DNA from: Oxyruncus cristatus
Lineage: Eukaryota > Chordata > Aves > Passeriformes > Cotingidae
Length of the DNA stretch: 64,000 bases
NCBI GenBank assembly: GCA_013399855.1
Contig: VXAY01001965.1
Coordinates: 576,519-640,518, forward strand
Reading direction: 5' to 3'
Every line of letters starts with the position of its first letter. Within the stretch, counting starts at the first letter, position 1. Shown here in pieces: positions 50,364 to 63,272 of the stretch. The translations under genes were made by a program, and so were the position numbers. Below the pieces are notes generated by a model. The model saw only the letters and a program-made list of their open reading frames with translations. It searched no databases and was not told the origin of the DNA.

Positions 50364-50580
50364 TTTTACTGTGAAGATGGTTGAAAACTTGAAACTGGTT
50401 GTCCAGTGACATTGTGAAGTCTTCAGCTTGTAGATGTTCAAAACCTGACCAGAAGTGAATGACCACCAAAAAAAACGGACCACCCACTCCAGCTCTTCCT
50501 GCCTTAAGGAGAGAGGTTGAACTCGATGATTTCCAGAAGTGCCTTTTAGTATCAAATGTTCTGTGATCCTTTAATTCTGT
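50364..50580 (+). mobile_element. Older CR1 3'-end fragment abutting the previous one
   Basis: It begins TTTTACTGTGAAGATGG at the base after the previous CR1 tail. It continues through TAGATGTTCAAAACCTGACC and GAGGTTGAACTCGATGATTT to ATGTTCTGTGATCC. These match the CR1 3' UTR but are much more diverged than the upstream copy, so it is probably an older insertion. Confidence 0.8.
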
Positions 50581-52054
50581 AAAATACATATGTTAAAGAA
50601 CTGTTTGTTCTATTGTGATTATCAGAATTAACATTTGTGCACTCTTGCTTAGCCTTGGTGAGCTCCATTACTCAAGAGCATTTTGCACTATTTTCCCTTA
50701 TAGTGATATAGTTGTTCTGGAAACATAATGAAATATTCAGCATCATTCAGTGATTTTAATTTGGTATCATAGTTGTTATAAACATTTTTCATATTTATTT
50801 TAAAGATTATAGAAATACCATACACAGTGTAAGATCACACATCTAGTAGTCTAATTCTCGCTCATGCAAAGAAGAATCCCTTCATCATCTGGGTACCGCA
50901 ATTGGATAATTTTTAATTTAGTCTGAATATTTGAAAGAATGAACAAAACATACATTTTTGGATCCTAAAATTTGATACTTTTAAATCCAAATTGCTTTCA
51001 TTTCCATGAATGACATATGTAGCAAACTCTAGTGCCAAAAATATGTACATAGGATTGAAATTTAGTGATGGTATGACTCCTTGTTCCACACAGGTCTCTT
51101 AAAACCTGCCTCTTCTTAACTGTTACCCTCTACTACAAAGATTTGACAATGACTGCAGCTAATAAAAAGGGCCAGTTGCTTTTTAGGAACCTGCAATGGA
51201 AAACTGAGAATTCATTTGGGAGAATTTTCTTCAGAATCTCATAAAGAATGAATGTACTAAATGTCAAGATTTTAGCTCAATGGGAATTTAAAATTCATTG
51301 TCAGTCATTCAAAGAATGACCTGTGAATAACATCAGACTAGACTGGGCTATAGGAAAGGAAAGTACAGGTGCCTCTTGTTCTCACCTTATCTCTGGAAAA
51401 TACCATTGAAAAATTTAGTGAAGTGTTTTAGATTCACATTTTTCAGACTGCAGTGGGTGGTCTTCCCCTCTCTGCTATTATAATCAAGGACTTTTTTCTG
51501 GTGGAATGTGAAACAAAGTAGTCATTTGTCTCAAATATTTGTTCCTATAGCTTGCTGAAGGATAAAACTTCAGCAAGTTCTTCAAAAATGTGTCCCAGTG
51601 ACTACATCGCTCTGGAAAGGAAGATGCTGAATAAGGTTGCCAAGAAAAATCCCTATTGCACATGCTGATCATGTAGTTTTGATGGAGGACAACTTGAAAT
51701 TGGCTAGCAGCACTTCATCTTGGAGCTTTGGAAGTGTTCTGTGCTTTTCTAATTTCCCGTTTTGACATTCATTTTTCCAGATATCATGAGGCAATATTAT
51801 GCACTAATTAACATGGCATTAATACCTGGCTTTTTTGCTTGTTGTAGACATGCATTTCTAGTAAAAGAGGGACTCTAAAACATACGAGAATAATTTGTGG
51901 CTGAGATAGATTTTCAACTCCGGTTCCTACTGACAAAACATGAACCCATGCCTTACAGCATTTAATATTGAGATTCTTAGTTAGTATCTATTGATATTCA
52001 GAAATACAGGTTGTATGGAATTTAGTTTTGGGGCTTACATCCAGGAACTAGTTT

Positions 52055-52092
52055 GTTTTTGTTTTGTTTTGTTTTGGTTTTGGTTTTTTTTC
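52055..52092. repeat. (GTTTT)n tract
   Basis: GTTTT pentamers repeat with occasional GG interruptions, then pass into a T run. Confidence 0.85.
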
Positions 52093-52740
52093 TTCTAGTT
52101 CTGCTACTGATCCACTGCTTTGTACCTTAGGCAAGTTGCCTTAACTTTGAGTACTTACTTATGGCAGCAAGTGACCAGGATGGGATAATTATTAATTAAA
52201 GGACCATACTCCAAAGAATTATATTATGGATTATTTTGGTGCAGTGTTTCTACAATACTCTGAAAATATTCTAAGTGCTAAGTACTAAATGTGAAGAGAA
52301 TACTAGTATCTATTATTTGATACCCAGTCAAATAAAAAAACCCAGTCATTCCCCATATATGTAAATTTTTAATTTTATTGTGAAAAAGTAGGTTACGGTT
52401 AGGAGAGAGGCTGAATTGTTAAAGGAAGTTGGCAACTACAAAGGAAAAATGACAACTGATAGAAAACAGGAGATATATGTAGAATAGTAAAGGCAGGAAG
52501 AATGGTGTTCTAAAGGGGCTATCTTTCATACAGAACAGAGAAAATTGTCAGAGAATGCAGATTTATAAAATACGTTAAGGGATCAAAGTGTAAGTAGCCA
52601 AGTACAAAAATGAATGATGATGATGTAAGTGATGCTGATGAAAACAAGTAGCTAGAAAACGTAGTATGAGAATTAAGACAGTTCCTGTAATTGAGAGCAA
52701 GATCCTGTAAGGAAGGAAGTTGAAAAGTCCACTTAATTGG

Positions 52741-52803
52741 AAAAAAAAAAAAAAAGGAGGGGTGTGTGTGTGGGGGGGGGCTGTGTGTGTGTGTACGTGT
52801 AAG
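52741..52803. repeat. A15 run, G9 run and (GT)n tract
   Basis: Fifteen A are followed by GGAGGGG, (GT)n, nine G, and (GT)n ending in ACGTGT. Such mixed homopolymer and dinucleotide sequence is prone to slippage and length error. Confidence 0.9.
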
Positions 52804-54756
52804 TATATGCTATCAAGAGAAATTTAATACCAACAAAAGAATAAATGTTAGATGATGCTCTACCTCTGCAAGGATCTAGAGTAGTTTTTGTCTCTTCTCT
52901 CAAACTTTTTGAAGTTGCCAAAGCAAGGCAGTTTCTGAAGAAATGTAGACAGTATAAACCACTTACTCTTAAAAACCAATTTACTAAAGGGGATGCTGGA
53001 ACAAATCCAAAGCTGATTTGAAAATTAAAGAGGATATGATTGTGGTGACAGTGGTACCCTACAGAACTCAAGTGTTTGAGGAGGAACAGTATTTCTACAT
53101 TGATTGTTTGACCTGTATTGAAAAAGAAACATGAAAGTCAAAGCTCTGCTAGGTAAAAACATTGATAACTGGAGAGGTGTCTTTGTAATTGAAATAAAAG
53201 CATGCCAGGGAACACTCTGTGCAACTCCACCTCCAGCTGCTACTTCTCCTTGCACAGGTCAATAATGATAATACGTATCCCTTAGGAAACAGGGCCTAAG
53301 GTTTTCTGTTTATTCCCTTGCTGCTTGGCCTTTTCAAAATCAGAGTTTAAATCAGTAAAACAAGTGACTTAGAGAAACATCCAGGACTGAAGAGAGACCA
53401 CAATATCTATCCTTAAAATCTCTCCTCCACTGAGGTGATCCTGTAATCATTTAAGAACAAATTCTCTAACCTTTCATCAGTCTGGAGGGGATTATGACCA
53501 TAGACGGCATTAAAACATCCTATCAATAGAAATTGTGGTTGGCAATTTTCTGAAACAGAATCTGAGTGCATATATGCATGTTTCATAAATATTAAAATAG
53601 CACATACAGATGGACAGATACATGCATGCACAGGATTGATCTAATCATACTGTGTCTCGTGCTGCACTTGATTTCAAGTAGAGCATGACATAGTAAACTC
53701 TTTGGGACACAGTATCACATTCTTGAACTAGTAAGCAATAAATCATTATTTATATATTGTGCTCTGCATCTTTCAACTTCCAGGAAAAAAAAAAAATCTC
53801 TTTTAACACAGCTTTACTGTCAACTAAAACTGTTACAGTTCACTGGAAATTTCATTCTTGATGGTAAATTTCTGGTAGTAGTATTAATGAATGATTCCTT
53901 AGATAATATCTGGCTGCATTGTCATGGGTTATACTTATTTCCCAGATTGTATAAGACAAGGTGCCTGCACTGTAGATCTATTTCATTGTTATGCCATATT
54001 ATGTGCCTGAGCCTTACATGGAATTCTTTGGTTATATGAAGGGTCTCTAAGGGGATTTCCTAATCAGGATGCGTTGCTCTAAGGATGCAATGCCAGCATC
54101 CACCTGGGTAATTATTGCAGGATGTCTGTAAAACCTTCTTTAGGTACTATGCTTCTTACTCTGTTGACTTTAGAAAATAATTTCAAGCAAGCGAAGGCTT
54201 AAGATCAGCAGGACAGCCCTTCTTGAGGATCTGAATAATAATACAGTCCAGGAAGCTTGTCTCCATGATGGAAAACACCAAAATCTGTCCTCAGGTGTTG
54301 CAGAGGCTCACTGAACTGGGAATCAAATTCATTGCAAAGCAGATAAAACAGTGATGCTTGAGGCAGGATGAAACAAGATCTAAGAAAATAATCAGACCCC
54401 TAGAGCAAACAGACTTAGATGACATTTTCTGAACTGAACAAGGATCTCCATTAAGTGATCATTCACAGTCATATTTATCGACAGGATACAAGCAGGAGGA
54501 AGCAGTTTGAGGACAGAGATTGTTATGGACCATGGGGTCCTTCTAACAAGGAGTCATAAGGAATAGAAACAGAACTGAGATGATACAGAGCATAGCACAC
54601 AGAATTATATTCCTGTGTGTTATGATTGTGCCTTATCCCTCCACATGTTACTAAAAGATATGGTTGATTACACTGGATCCCTTGTTCTGGCATTAAAAGT
54701 CATTCCTACATTTATTTCTTTAAAACATAGCTACCACAGTGGACACCCTGCCAATC

Positions 54757-55030
54757 TAGTATATATGCTAAGCATGGCACCATATGGTATGAAATATCCC
54801 TTTGGTCAAGTGGGGTCAGCTGTCCCAGCTGTGTCCCCTGATGACTACTTGCACATCCCCAGTCTCCTTGCTGGTGGGGTGGAGTGAGAAGCAGAAAAGG
54901 CCTTTACCTAATGTCAGCACCGCTCAGCGGTAATGAAAATGTCCCTGCGTTATCAACACAGTTTTCAGCACAAATCCAAAACCTAGCTGTTATGAAGAAA
55001 ATTCACTCTATCCCAGCCAAAACTAGCACA
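54757..55030 (-). mobile_element. Truncated LTR, same family as the one at 9.7-10.3 kb
   Basis: The block shares with the 9.7-kb LTR the segments TATATGCTAAGCATGGCACC (there TATATGCTGAACATGATGCC), AAATATCCCTTTGGTCA and GGGTCAGCTGTCCC, then CTCCTTGCTGGTGG. It ends at CTATCCCAGCCAAAACTAGC ACA. Only the promoter-side part of the minus-strand LTR is present. Everything downstream of the TATA-like box is missing, so this copy lost its transcribed part and polyadenylation signal. Confidence 0.85.
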
Positions 55031-56419
55031 AAGCCAACGCCACACAACCAAATTGACGTGGTATCAAGCATGCAAATACCTTTCAGTTCCATATATTAGA
55101 TCACACAACTGTTCTTTTACACCTATGTAGTTTCAGAGTTAACTTATCTAGACAGCTAGAAATACCTGGACAAAGATGTTACATTTGTCTCTTTTCCTCT
55201 TCAGTAAAATTTTCTAAACTGGGAAAAAAAGCAAGCCAATCCAAAGATTGCTTTGCTGCTGGAGACCCAGAAAAGAATGAGAAAAAGATGCCTTTCTGCC
55301 TCATCATATTTAACACAGATTACTTGGTATGAGCATTTCCTTGGTATTACAGTCTTAGTTTGTCCAAGAAAAATATTCATAAATAGGCAAACAGTTCTTC
55401 CAGTTTCTTGTTTCTTATCTGTGAAAGAGTTACTGGTAAGCAACAAGCTAATTTGAAGTCTTTTGATACCTTGATGTTACCATTTCTGTTCAGTTACGCA
55501 TTGTCAAAGTTGAACAATACAATTGTAAAGCACCTGCAATACATCTGCATGTTGCATATTGAAAAAGCAAGCTTATCCTAGGCATTTTCAGCCATGAGAA
55601 ACAGCCTCTGTGGTTGGGGTAGCAGAAATCATGACAGCAGTTAGTCTTTTATCTTTCATTACTCTCCTTTTTGAGGGGCCTTACTTCTTAGTATTAGAAG
55701 TTCTCTAAATAAAATTGTAAAAAAAAATATTGTCATAAAAGCCCAAGACCCCATGACACTACCAGCACAGTCACCCTTTATCTTCAGAGAGCTGACTGGA
55801 AATAAAAATAAAAAAAAAGTAAAGGATCAACAGATTGTCTTGGAGAACTTATATCAGGCATCGGAACATGGTTTGTGCCTCATCCTTGAACAGCCTTAGG
55901 CGAGAGCATTACAAAATTATGAAGTATTGAAACAGTCAGCAAACTGACTAGCAGAGATGTGGCCTCCCCCTGCTACTGTAGAAAATACTACTTAAAACTG
56001 GAGAGATGAAAGACCTTTTAATCTATTGAGGAAAGAATAAGATTGAAGTGAAATGTTATAGAGAAACTTTCTATAATTCTGCAGATATTTAGTTCTGCTT
56101 ATGGCATTAATACCATCAAAAGAACCCTTGGAAACTGAAGAGTAAATGGTAAGAAACTGACTTTTACAAAATAAATATTTAACTTGTAGGGTGGCCAAAT
56201 TATCACTTGTAGGTAGAATGTGACCCACATTCAGCAGCTCTGCAATGCAGCCTGAAGCAGTTTTATTACTTATTGGAAACATACAGCTTATAGACAACTA
56301 CAAATCCCAGGACATGCCACTCTTGGGAAAATAGATACTCTTCTTATCCTTCCCCTGGCTCAGAACCAGACTGATCAAGCTTCAGGCACTGTATGATGAG
56401 AGCCACTGGCCCTCCAAGT

Positions 56420-56720
56420 TATCATGGCTCCCCTCTTTTTAACGTAGCTATTAGCTGCTCTCAATAAATTGTAGATTTGCAGCGTAAGCAAGGCCTTACT
56501 GGGATGATGTTGCTTCGCTCACAACAGAGCAGGCTATTTTCTTGAAGTGCCTTATTGAACTTCTGCTTACGTTTTAACAGGAAAAAAATAAAATCAACCT
56601 CCAACCTGATTTCCACTTGCACAGCAATATTAATCTCCAAGAACAGGGAAACAAACTGATTAGTAGCTGTTAGTGATTCGGAACCATGTCCGTGGTACGA
56701 GTGACCCCTAACTAAGATAC
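56420..56720. promoter_or_regulatory. Candidate conserved non-coding element E
   Basis: This repeat-free block keeps many CpGs (AACGTAGC, AGCGTAAGC, TTCGCTC, TTACGTTTT, TTCGGAAC, TCCGTGG, TACGAGTG). It contains an exact inverted 8-mer pair, CGTAAGCA (56483-56490) and TGCTTACG (56564-56571). A 115-codon minus-strand frame overlaps it but resembles no protein I know. Regulatory function is inferred from composition. Confidence 0.25.
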
Positions 56721-58184
56721 AGGCAGTGGTATGAAAGTGGAATTTTGCCCAATGACAATAGACATTCCACCAATTGCTTTCTCTTAGGAAAACCACAAAG
56801 AGAAACAAAGAAAACCCCTTCTTAACCCTAGCCTAGGTTACCCAAGGTTTCTCTTCACCTGAACAGATGGAACTTTACATCTAGACACATAAGCAAAAAG
56901 GTGATATTTAATTCAACCTCCCAACCCTTTTTAATTCCCGATTTATAATGTTGTGATTTTCTAACCTGAAGATGCCTTACCATGACAGAAATAATCCTTT
57001 GGAGAAAAAAACCCCCGTCAGCTTATGTTTTAAGATATAAGACAACCATTAATTATTGGGTGGTGGTATAAATTTTTACCTGACGACAAGCTAATTCAGA
57101 AGCTTCTTGTGCACCTGGCACCAAACTCTATCAAAGAAGATAGGATTACTTATCTGAGCAGCACTGTGGGACTCCGATGACTGAGCCAGTCATGTGAGTA
57201 TACTATACTCAGCCTAAGTAGCTGTGAAATTTCTACGTATTTCCATTCAACTACATGAACCCCAAAAGCTATATCCTTTGCCAAATCTGTTTTTAAGGAA
57301 ATTTGTACTGCAGTGGGCTGCGGTAGGTAGTTGTCAGTGGAGAAATTTACAGTTGTGGGCTGCTTAGATATTTTAATATTGCTTATATAGTCTCTTTCTG
57401 GTAAAAAAAACCCCATACTTCTCAAATCCAACTAAACAGTGAAATAGCATGCAAAGAAGATGCTAAGAAACCCCTAAAACATCCTGCTATTTTACCTGTT
57501 TTATCTTCTCCAGTCTTGTCCCTTCTGTTTTCTGGTGCTTACTCCTATCTGCTACATTTTGTTTACCTTATATTCCTTTTCTACAGTTTCTCAGTGTGTG
57601 AATATTTGAAATGCCCTCAAGGTACATATGCAGCCTTGTATATTCAATTCAATTTCATTATGTTTGTAGATTTCACTCCTGAAATAATAAACTGCAGCAT
57701 GTGGTGAAACTATAAACTTTGCAGGCTTGTGGTGCATTCTGAAAGCTCTAGTGGCATTGTTACAGACGTACCTGCCTCAAACAGCTCAGGATTTTAAAAT
57801 CACTCCAATTTTGTCCAGTCCACCATTTTTTTTTCTACTTTTTTTGTATGATATATATTTACACACTGTATAAAAAAATCTTTGTTCTGTATTTATACAC
57901 TAAAGCCATGTTTAGCATTTGTTTATTGTAAAAATACCACTACATTGTGATAATATTGGTCATCCTACATTTATACTACAGAAATGGCTTTTAAGAAAGG
58001 ACTAGGAAAGGTAGTTACTGCTGTTTATTCTAGTCCTCAGAAGCTCCCACCGTGCATGATGTAGTTTTCAAACATAAAATAAAAAGTCTTTATATTTATG
58101 TGGTCCCTATTATCATGGAGTTTGATCCCCTCACAAACTGCACTTCACAACACAGATCCCTTTGGGAGACGTAAGTGCTACTAT

Positions 58185-58248
58185 TTCCAGGAAGATGATA
58201 ATGTGAAAGTCAAGACTTCCAGGAAGATGATAATGTGAAGGTTGAGAC
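58185..58248. repeat. 32-bp tandem duplication
   Basis: The 32 bases starting TTCCAGGAAGATGATAATG at 58185 are repeated directly at 58217 with three mismatches near the 3' end of the unit. Confidence 0.95.
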
Positions 58249-61200
58249 AAGACAAATCAGTGAGGTACTTAACAACTCAGATGAGAGGTTTTAGAGAATT
58301 TAAAATCTCAAAGACAGCTAAAAATCTGATCTTCAATTACCTAAACATATTTCTATACAGGTGAGATTTGTCTCACATATGAACTACCTCTGTAGATTAA
58401 GTTAGTGGCATATATACTTTCTATTACCAACTGAGAGATCTTCCATAAATTTTTGGTGTTAGACATATCTCTTGATATAAACACCTGTTTTACAGGAGGA
58501 TGAATCAGTTCCTTGGGGTGCCTAGTTCTCTCTCTTGCAGAAGGAGACTGACTGATCATCTTGAAATTACATGATGAAAATTGTATAAGATAAATTGAAC
58601 TCTAGCTGATTTAGCTGCAATTGTGTGATAAGAGTGTGGCAGAAGAGGAGGGCTCAAGAGGACCTTTTCTGAAGCCTCAAAGCTTTAATCTGTGTACTTG
58701 TATGATGGCCCACTATCTTCAAAACAGTACTATGCAGAAATACAGCCTCTTAAAGCAGAGCTATCTGAGGATTTGAGAACTGAAATAAAACACAAAGGAA
58801 AAAATAATGACTTTAGTGGGATTTACTTAGTGATTACTGTATATAGCAGTTACAACTTATGTAGCTAACACAATGCATTCAACTGAAGTGTAACTTGTGG
58901 GTCTTCTATTTCTCTCCATCATCGTTTTACACACATAGAATTTTTCTTTTATGAATCTGATTTATTTTCATCTTTAAAAAATCTGTACAGCAAATTGCAG
59001 GACATCACAGATAGAAGAATAAAGTTTGTATTGCTGACACACTGAAGTACTGAAAAAGTAAACACAAGTTTGGGACAAACTGTTGCCCCAAACAAAAAAC
59101 TGCCAAAGAATTTCCTCTTTTTTTAATCTTTGAAGTTCATAATAATTTTTATCACTATTGATTTTACATGCACAGAAATCAGACACAATGGTGATAGGCA
59201 GCAAAAAAAACAACAAATAAAAGTTACTTCCACATAAGACTTCTAAGATTAACCACTAAAAATTCTTCCCAGTTCTCAATCACTGTATGGTTTTATTCTT
59301 TGATTTCATTCCTAATTTTTACTATTTTTTAACAATTAATGGCCAAATACAGAATCTTCAAAATAAAGGAAAATACTTTTTAGCAATTTTCATATTTTTT
59401 TTAATCCAAAGCACAGGGTGATTGCAATTTTTCTTTTTTTTTACTTTTTCTGTCTAAAATTACCCATACTTTCAACATAATGGTCTATACTATAATGTTA
59501 TATGTAACCTAGCTGCTTTTTCTCAATACCTACTGATTTTAAACACAGTACTTCATAACCTTTCCTTACTATCTCCTCTTTGTAGTCAGTATGCAATACA
59601 GGATGGTATTGTTATAAAGCTATTGGTGTCTAGATTTCAGTCCAAGGTCATTAACCCTATAATACTTAAGAACTTTACTATGTATTGCAGCTTAACTTGC
59701 TGAAAGTGTTAGCCAGATTAGTATTTATTCACTGGTAACAGGGTACTGAAGCAGACATTGTTTGTATTACATAAATATTGCTTAAGCAGAAGCTCTATCA
59801 ATGCGGAGAGCTGGAATACTCTCATCTGCATGGCTGTAAGAAAGTAAATGAGTGACATATGATCAGAACTTTGGTTTTCTTCAGGTAAGAAGAAAAATGT
59901 TATCAATAGGTAAATATTCAAGGAAAATATTTGAGGAAAAACAATAAGAAATGAACTTCCTAGGTCTTACAAAAGATGTCCAAATAAGACCACTGCTGAT
60001 TCAATTTCTCTACATAGGGGATAAGAAGGCGCTTCCAACTGTTGTGTAGACTGAAAACCCCTTTGGAGATATTTATCTCTCACCATTGATTGTAAAGAAA
60101 GTTTAGACTGTCAATTTCTTAAATAACATCTCTGCAAAGCCCTTGAATTTAGGTAGGAGGAACTGAAGCTCTAGGGAATGCTTCATCAACATTTACAAGG
60201 AAGAACTGAATGAGAGAAAGTATTCATTGTAACAGAGGGGAAAAAAAAGCTCAACCTTCAGTCAATAGGTGTTCACTGGATAATTAATCCAAAGACACAA
60301 CAAAAAAAGTTAATTTCATTCTCTCTAGATGTTTCCTAATGAAAGCTTATCACCAAAGGCATTTATCCTATGCTGACTAAATTGTTTTAGATTTGTGCTG
60401 GAATTTGGAAAGTGGCTGTATCAGATAAATCTAAAAGTTCTTAGGGAACGCTTAGTCCTTCTGACCTGATCTTGGTTCAGTTCCTTTGGATCAGGGATAT
60501 TAGAAGGGGAAAGAGTAAAACAAAGACAGTTAGCTTTAAACCTGTAAAGTGACTGTAGTTCATTTTCAGTAATTGCAGTTTTGAGATATGTTTTTCTTCT
60601 GTCTTGCTGACATAATTATTTTTACACATGGTTTTATTTCTAGAAGTAGATTTTAGGACCAAAAAAAGAACAAACTGCTCTATTAAATAAAGCACTTGTT
60701 CTTGGACTAAAATTTTTTAAAGTCACATCACATATTATTCTGTTTGTTTTAATGACTCTCTTCATTTTATATCTAGCTGTCTGTGAAATGGAAGATTGAC
60801 TTTAAACTGCTACTGTTGGTCTTTAGGATAGTTACTATGGTGTAGCTAAGACCCCATCATAAAGGTGAGTCTCCCGTTCACTCCCACTGAGTTTACATGA
60901 TATACAAATCATATTTTTTTTTTAATGACGTGGTACTCTGCCTTTGCTGAAAGCATAAATTATTAACATTTGATTTAATTACTGTTACTATTAAAGTTCC
61001 ATATCAGGTCTGTAATTTCATTATGATAAGCATGTTAAGGGTTCTTATATATAGATATGCATACACAAAAGGTACAGTTCTTTCCCAATTTAAATGCAAT
61101 GTAGAATCACTTTGATCTATAATCATTTCTTGCCTTTAAAAAAATCCATAAAATGTATTTTTTTCTATCTCTGTATCAGAATGTTAAAAAAAACACAACC

Positions 61201-61724
61201 CAATAGTTATTTAATCAGATGTTACCCTCTCCTACCATTCATATTTTCTCACTTAGGTGCTGTCTGCTACTTCCTCTGTGTTAGTTTATCTGAAGTGACA
61301 AACAGTTTAATGAGTATTTTAAATTATAGCCACTGATGTGTACTCACAATTTCCTATTGTCTCAATGATTATTGTTCTATTTTGATCTGTAAGTGTATTT
61401 TGGTTTGTGTTTGTCAGCCAGTGGATACATGGAGATTTTTATATTTTGCACAATACACATATTTGTCACATGTAATACACTTTTAACATATCTTTTAAGT
61501 AATTGTTGCTTTTCTGTTATTTCTCATATATGCAGGTATGGATATAAATAAGGATAGAGAGACATATAGAGAAATGTTATGCACACACATGTATATATGA
61601 TATTTTTAATATTATCATAAAGAAAATTTTTCAAGCCAAAGAGTCAAATTTATAAAGATCTTATAATTTTCAGATTGGAGGTCCTAGTCATCATTGTTAA
61701 CTGAGGTGTGCAACTTTTAGGAGC

Positions 61725-62283
61725 AGAATCACAGAATGACAGAATGGTTGGGGTTGGAGGGCGTGTCTGGAGGCTGTTTGGTTCAACACCTCTGCTCAAG
61801 CAAGGCCATCTGGAGCAGGTTGCCAAAGATCATGTCAAGACAGCTTTTGAATATCTCCAAGGAATGAGAAGAAAAAAGTATTTCCTCATGTTCATATGGC
61901 TCTTCCCATGTTTCAAGTTGTACCCATTGCCTCTGGTACTGCCACTGAGCACCACTGAGAAGAGCCTGTCTGTGTCTTCTGGTATTTATGTATATTAGAA
62001 AGGTCCCCCCAAACCTTCTCCAGGCTAAACAGTCCTGGCTCTCACAGCCCTTCCTCATTGCACACTGGCTCCAGTCCTGTAATTATATTTTTGGCCATTT
62101 TCTGGACTCTTTCCGGTATGTCCACGTCTCTCTTTTATTGTGGAGCCCAGAGCTGGACACAGAACTCCATGTGTGGCCTCACCAGTGCTGAATAGATATC
62201 AAGGATCATCTCCTTCAATCTTGTGGCAATGCTGCTCCAACTGTAGCCCAGGATGCCTCAGTCTTCTTTGCTTCATGGACACT
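61725..62283 (-). mobile_element. CR1 LINE, 5'-truncated (minus strand)
   Basis: The left edge AGAATCACAGAATGACAGAA then TGGTTGGGGTTGGAGGG is a reversed CR1 3' end. The reversed 3' UTR follows, and then ORF2-end sequence: ACCTTCTCCAGGCTAAACAG, GGAGCCCAGAGCTGGACACA, TGTGTGGCCTCACCAGTGCT, and CAGGATGCC. It ends before a T run at 62283-62296. Indels disrupt the frame. Confidence 0.92.
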
Positions 62284-63272
62284 TTTTTTTTTTTTGTCTC
62301 TAATTCAAGCAGGTGTCAGCAGTATCCCCAGGTGCTTTTGAGCAAATCTGAAAAAACCCTTGTCCTCTAAAATATGAATCATTTCTTGAAGGTATTTGCC
62401 TTGTTTCAATAGTTGTAGCCAAAAATAACATAATTAGCACGTGATGCAACATGGGATGTTTCTACCACTATGTGCATAATCTAGAAACCCTCAGAAAACA
62501 TTAATGTATACAGGAATAGGCACTCTACAGCGTTTCACTGGGAACTCACTTTAAAGAGTATCGTTTTCTTATTTATCATGCAATATTTACCTAGGTCTGA
62601 AATAAAAAAGCATTTATAAGCTAGTCATGCATTTCTGAGCTATTGCTGAGTAATTATTTCTTAATATTTCCATGTGCAAACAAGCCCTAAATGCAAGAGG
62701 TACTTAAATTCCTTTTTGGATTAATATGTTTGAAAGAATATAAACATGACCCAATGTAAAGAAGGGCCTGCGAATCCCAAGTTTTCCCTGCAGATTTATG
62801 GATACAGTTACTGATTGGATCAGTTAGTGTCTGGGGTAGAAATAAATATGGAAAGTAGCAGGCAGCATGTTCCTCAGAGAGAAAAATCTTGGCCATGTCA
62901 GAAAGGTCAGCACAGAAATTGTGAGCAAGGAAACTGTCAGTTCTTGTTGGTCTTGACCTCATTTAGGAAAGCAAGACTTGTTCATTCCATGGAGATAAAT
63001 CAGATGGCAACTAAAAAGCATCTAACCGATATCTGTTTCTCTTCATGATGGAAACTTAAAAGTAAGACCTGAATGCTACCTGTCCAGGATCAACAATCCG
63101 TAAGTGGATTAAGTAATCCAGTGTATTAGTTCAGTTCAGCATTGCAAAGGGTTGAAAAGACTCTTGAGAAGGAGAGACAAAGAGAATGCAGGGTATATTG
63201 TTACTGAGCATTTCACAGAAAGAAAATAGTTAGAGACAAGTCTCAAAGTAATAGGGGTCTTCCCCAGGTGGC
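62284..63272. other. AT-rich unique non-coding DNA
   Basis: No feature recognised between the two terminal CR1 copies, apart from a T run at its left edge. Confidence 0.5.

Larger units (their letters stand above)
50581..54756. other. AT-rich unique non-coding DNA
   Basis: No gene or transposon recognised. Low-complexity tracts occur at 52055-52090 (GTTTT)n and 52741-52803. The longest frame (112 codons, minus, 52733-53071) overlaps the latter and has no domain. Confidence 0.55.
55031..61724. other. AT-rich unique non-coding DNA
   Basis: No gene or transposon recognised. It contains candidate element E (56420-56720) and a 32-bp tandem duplication (58185-58248). Frames reach 115 codons without domains, and the largest (minus, 56461-56808) coincides with element E. 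Confidence 0.55.
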
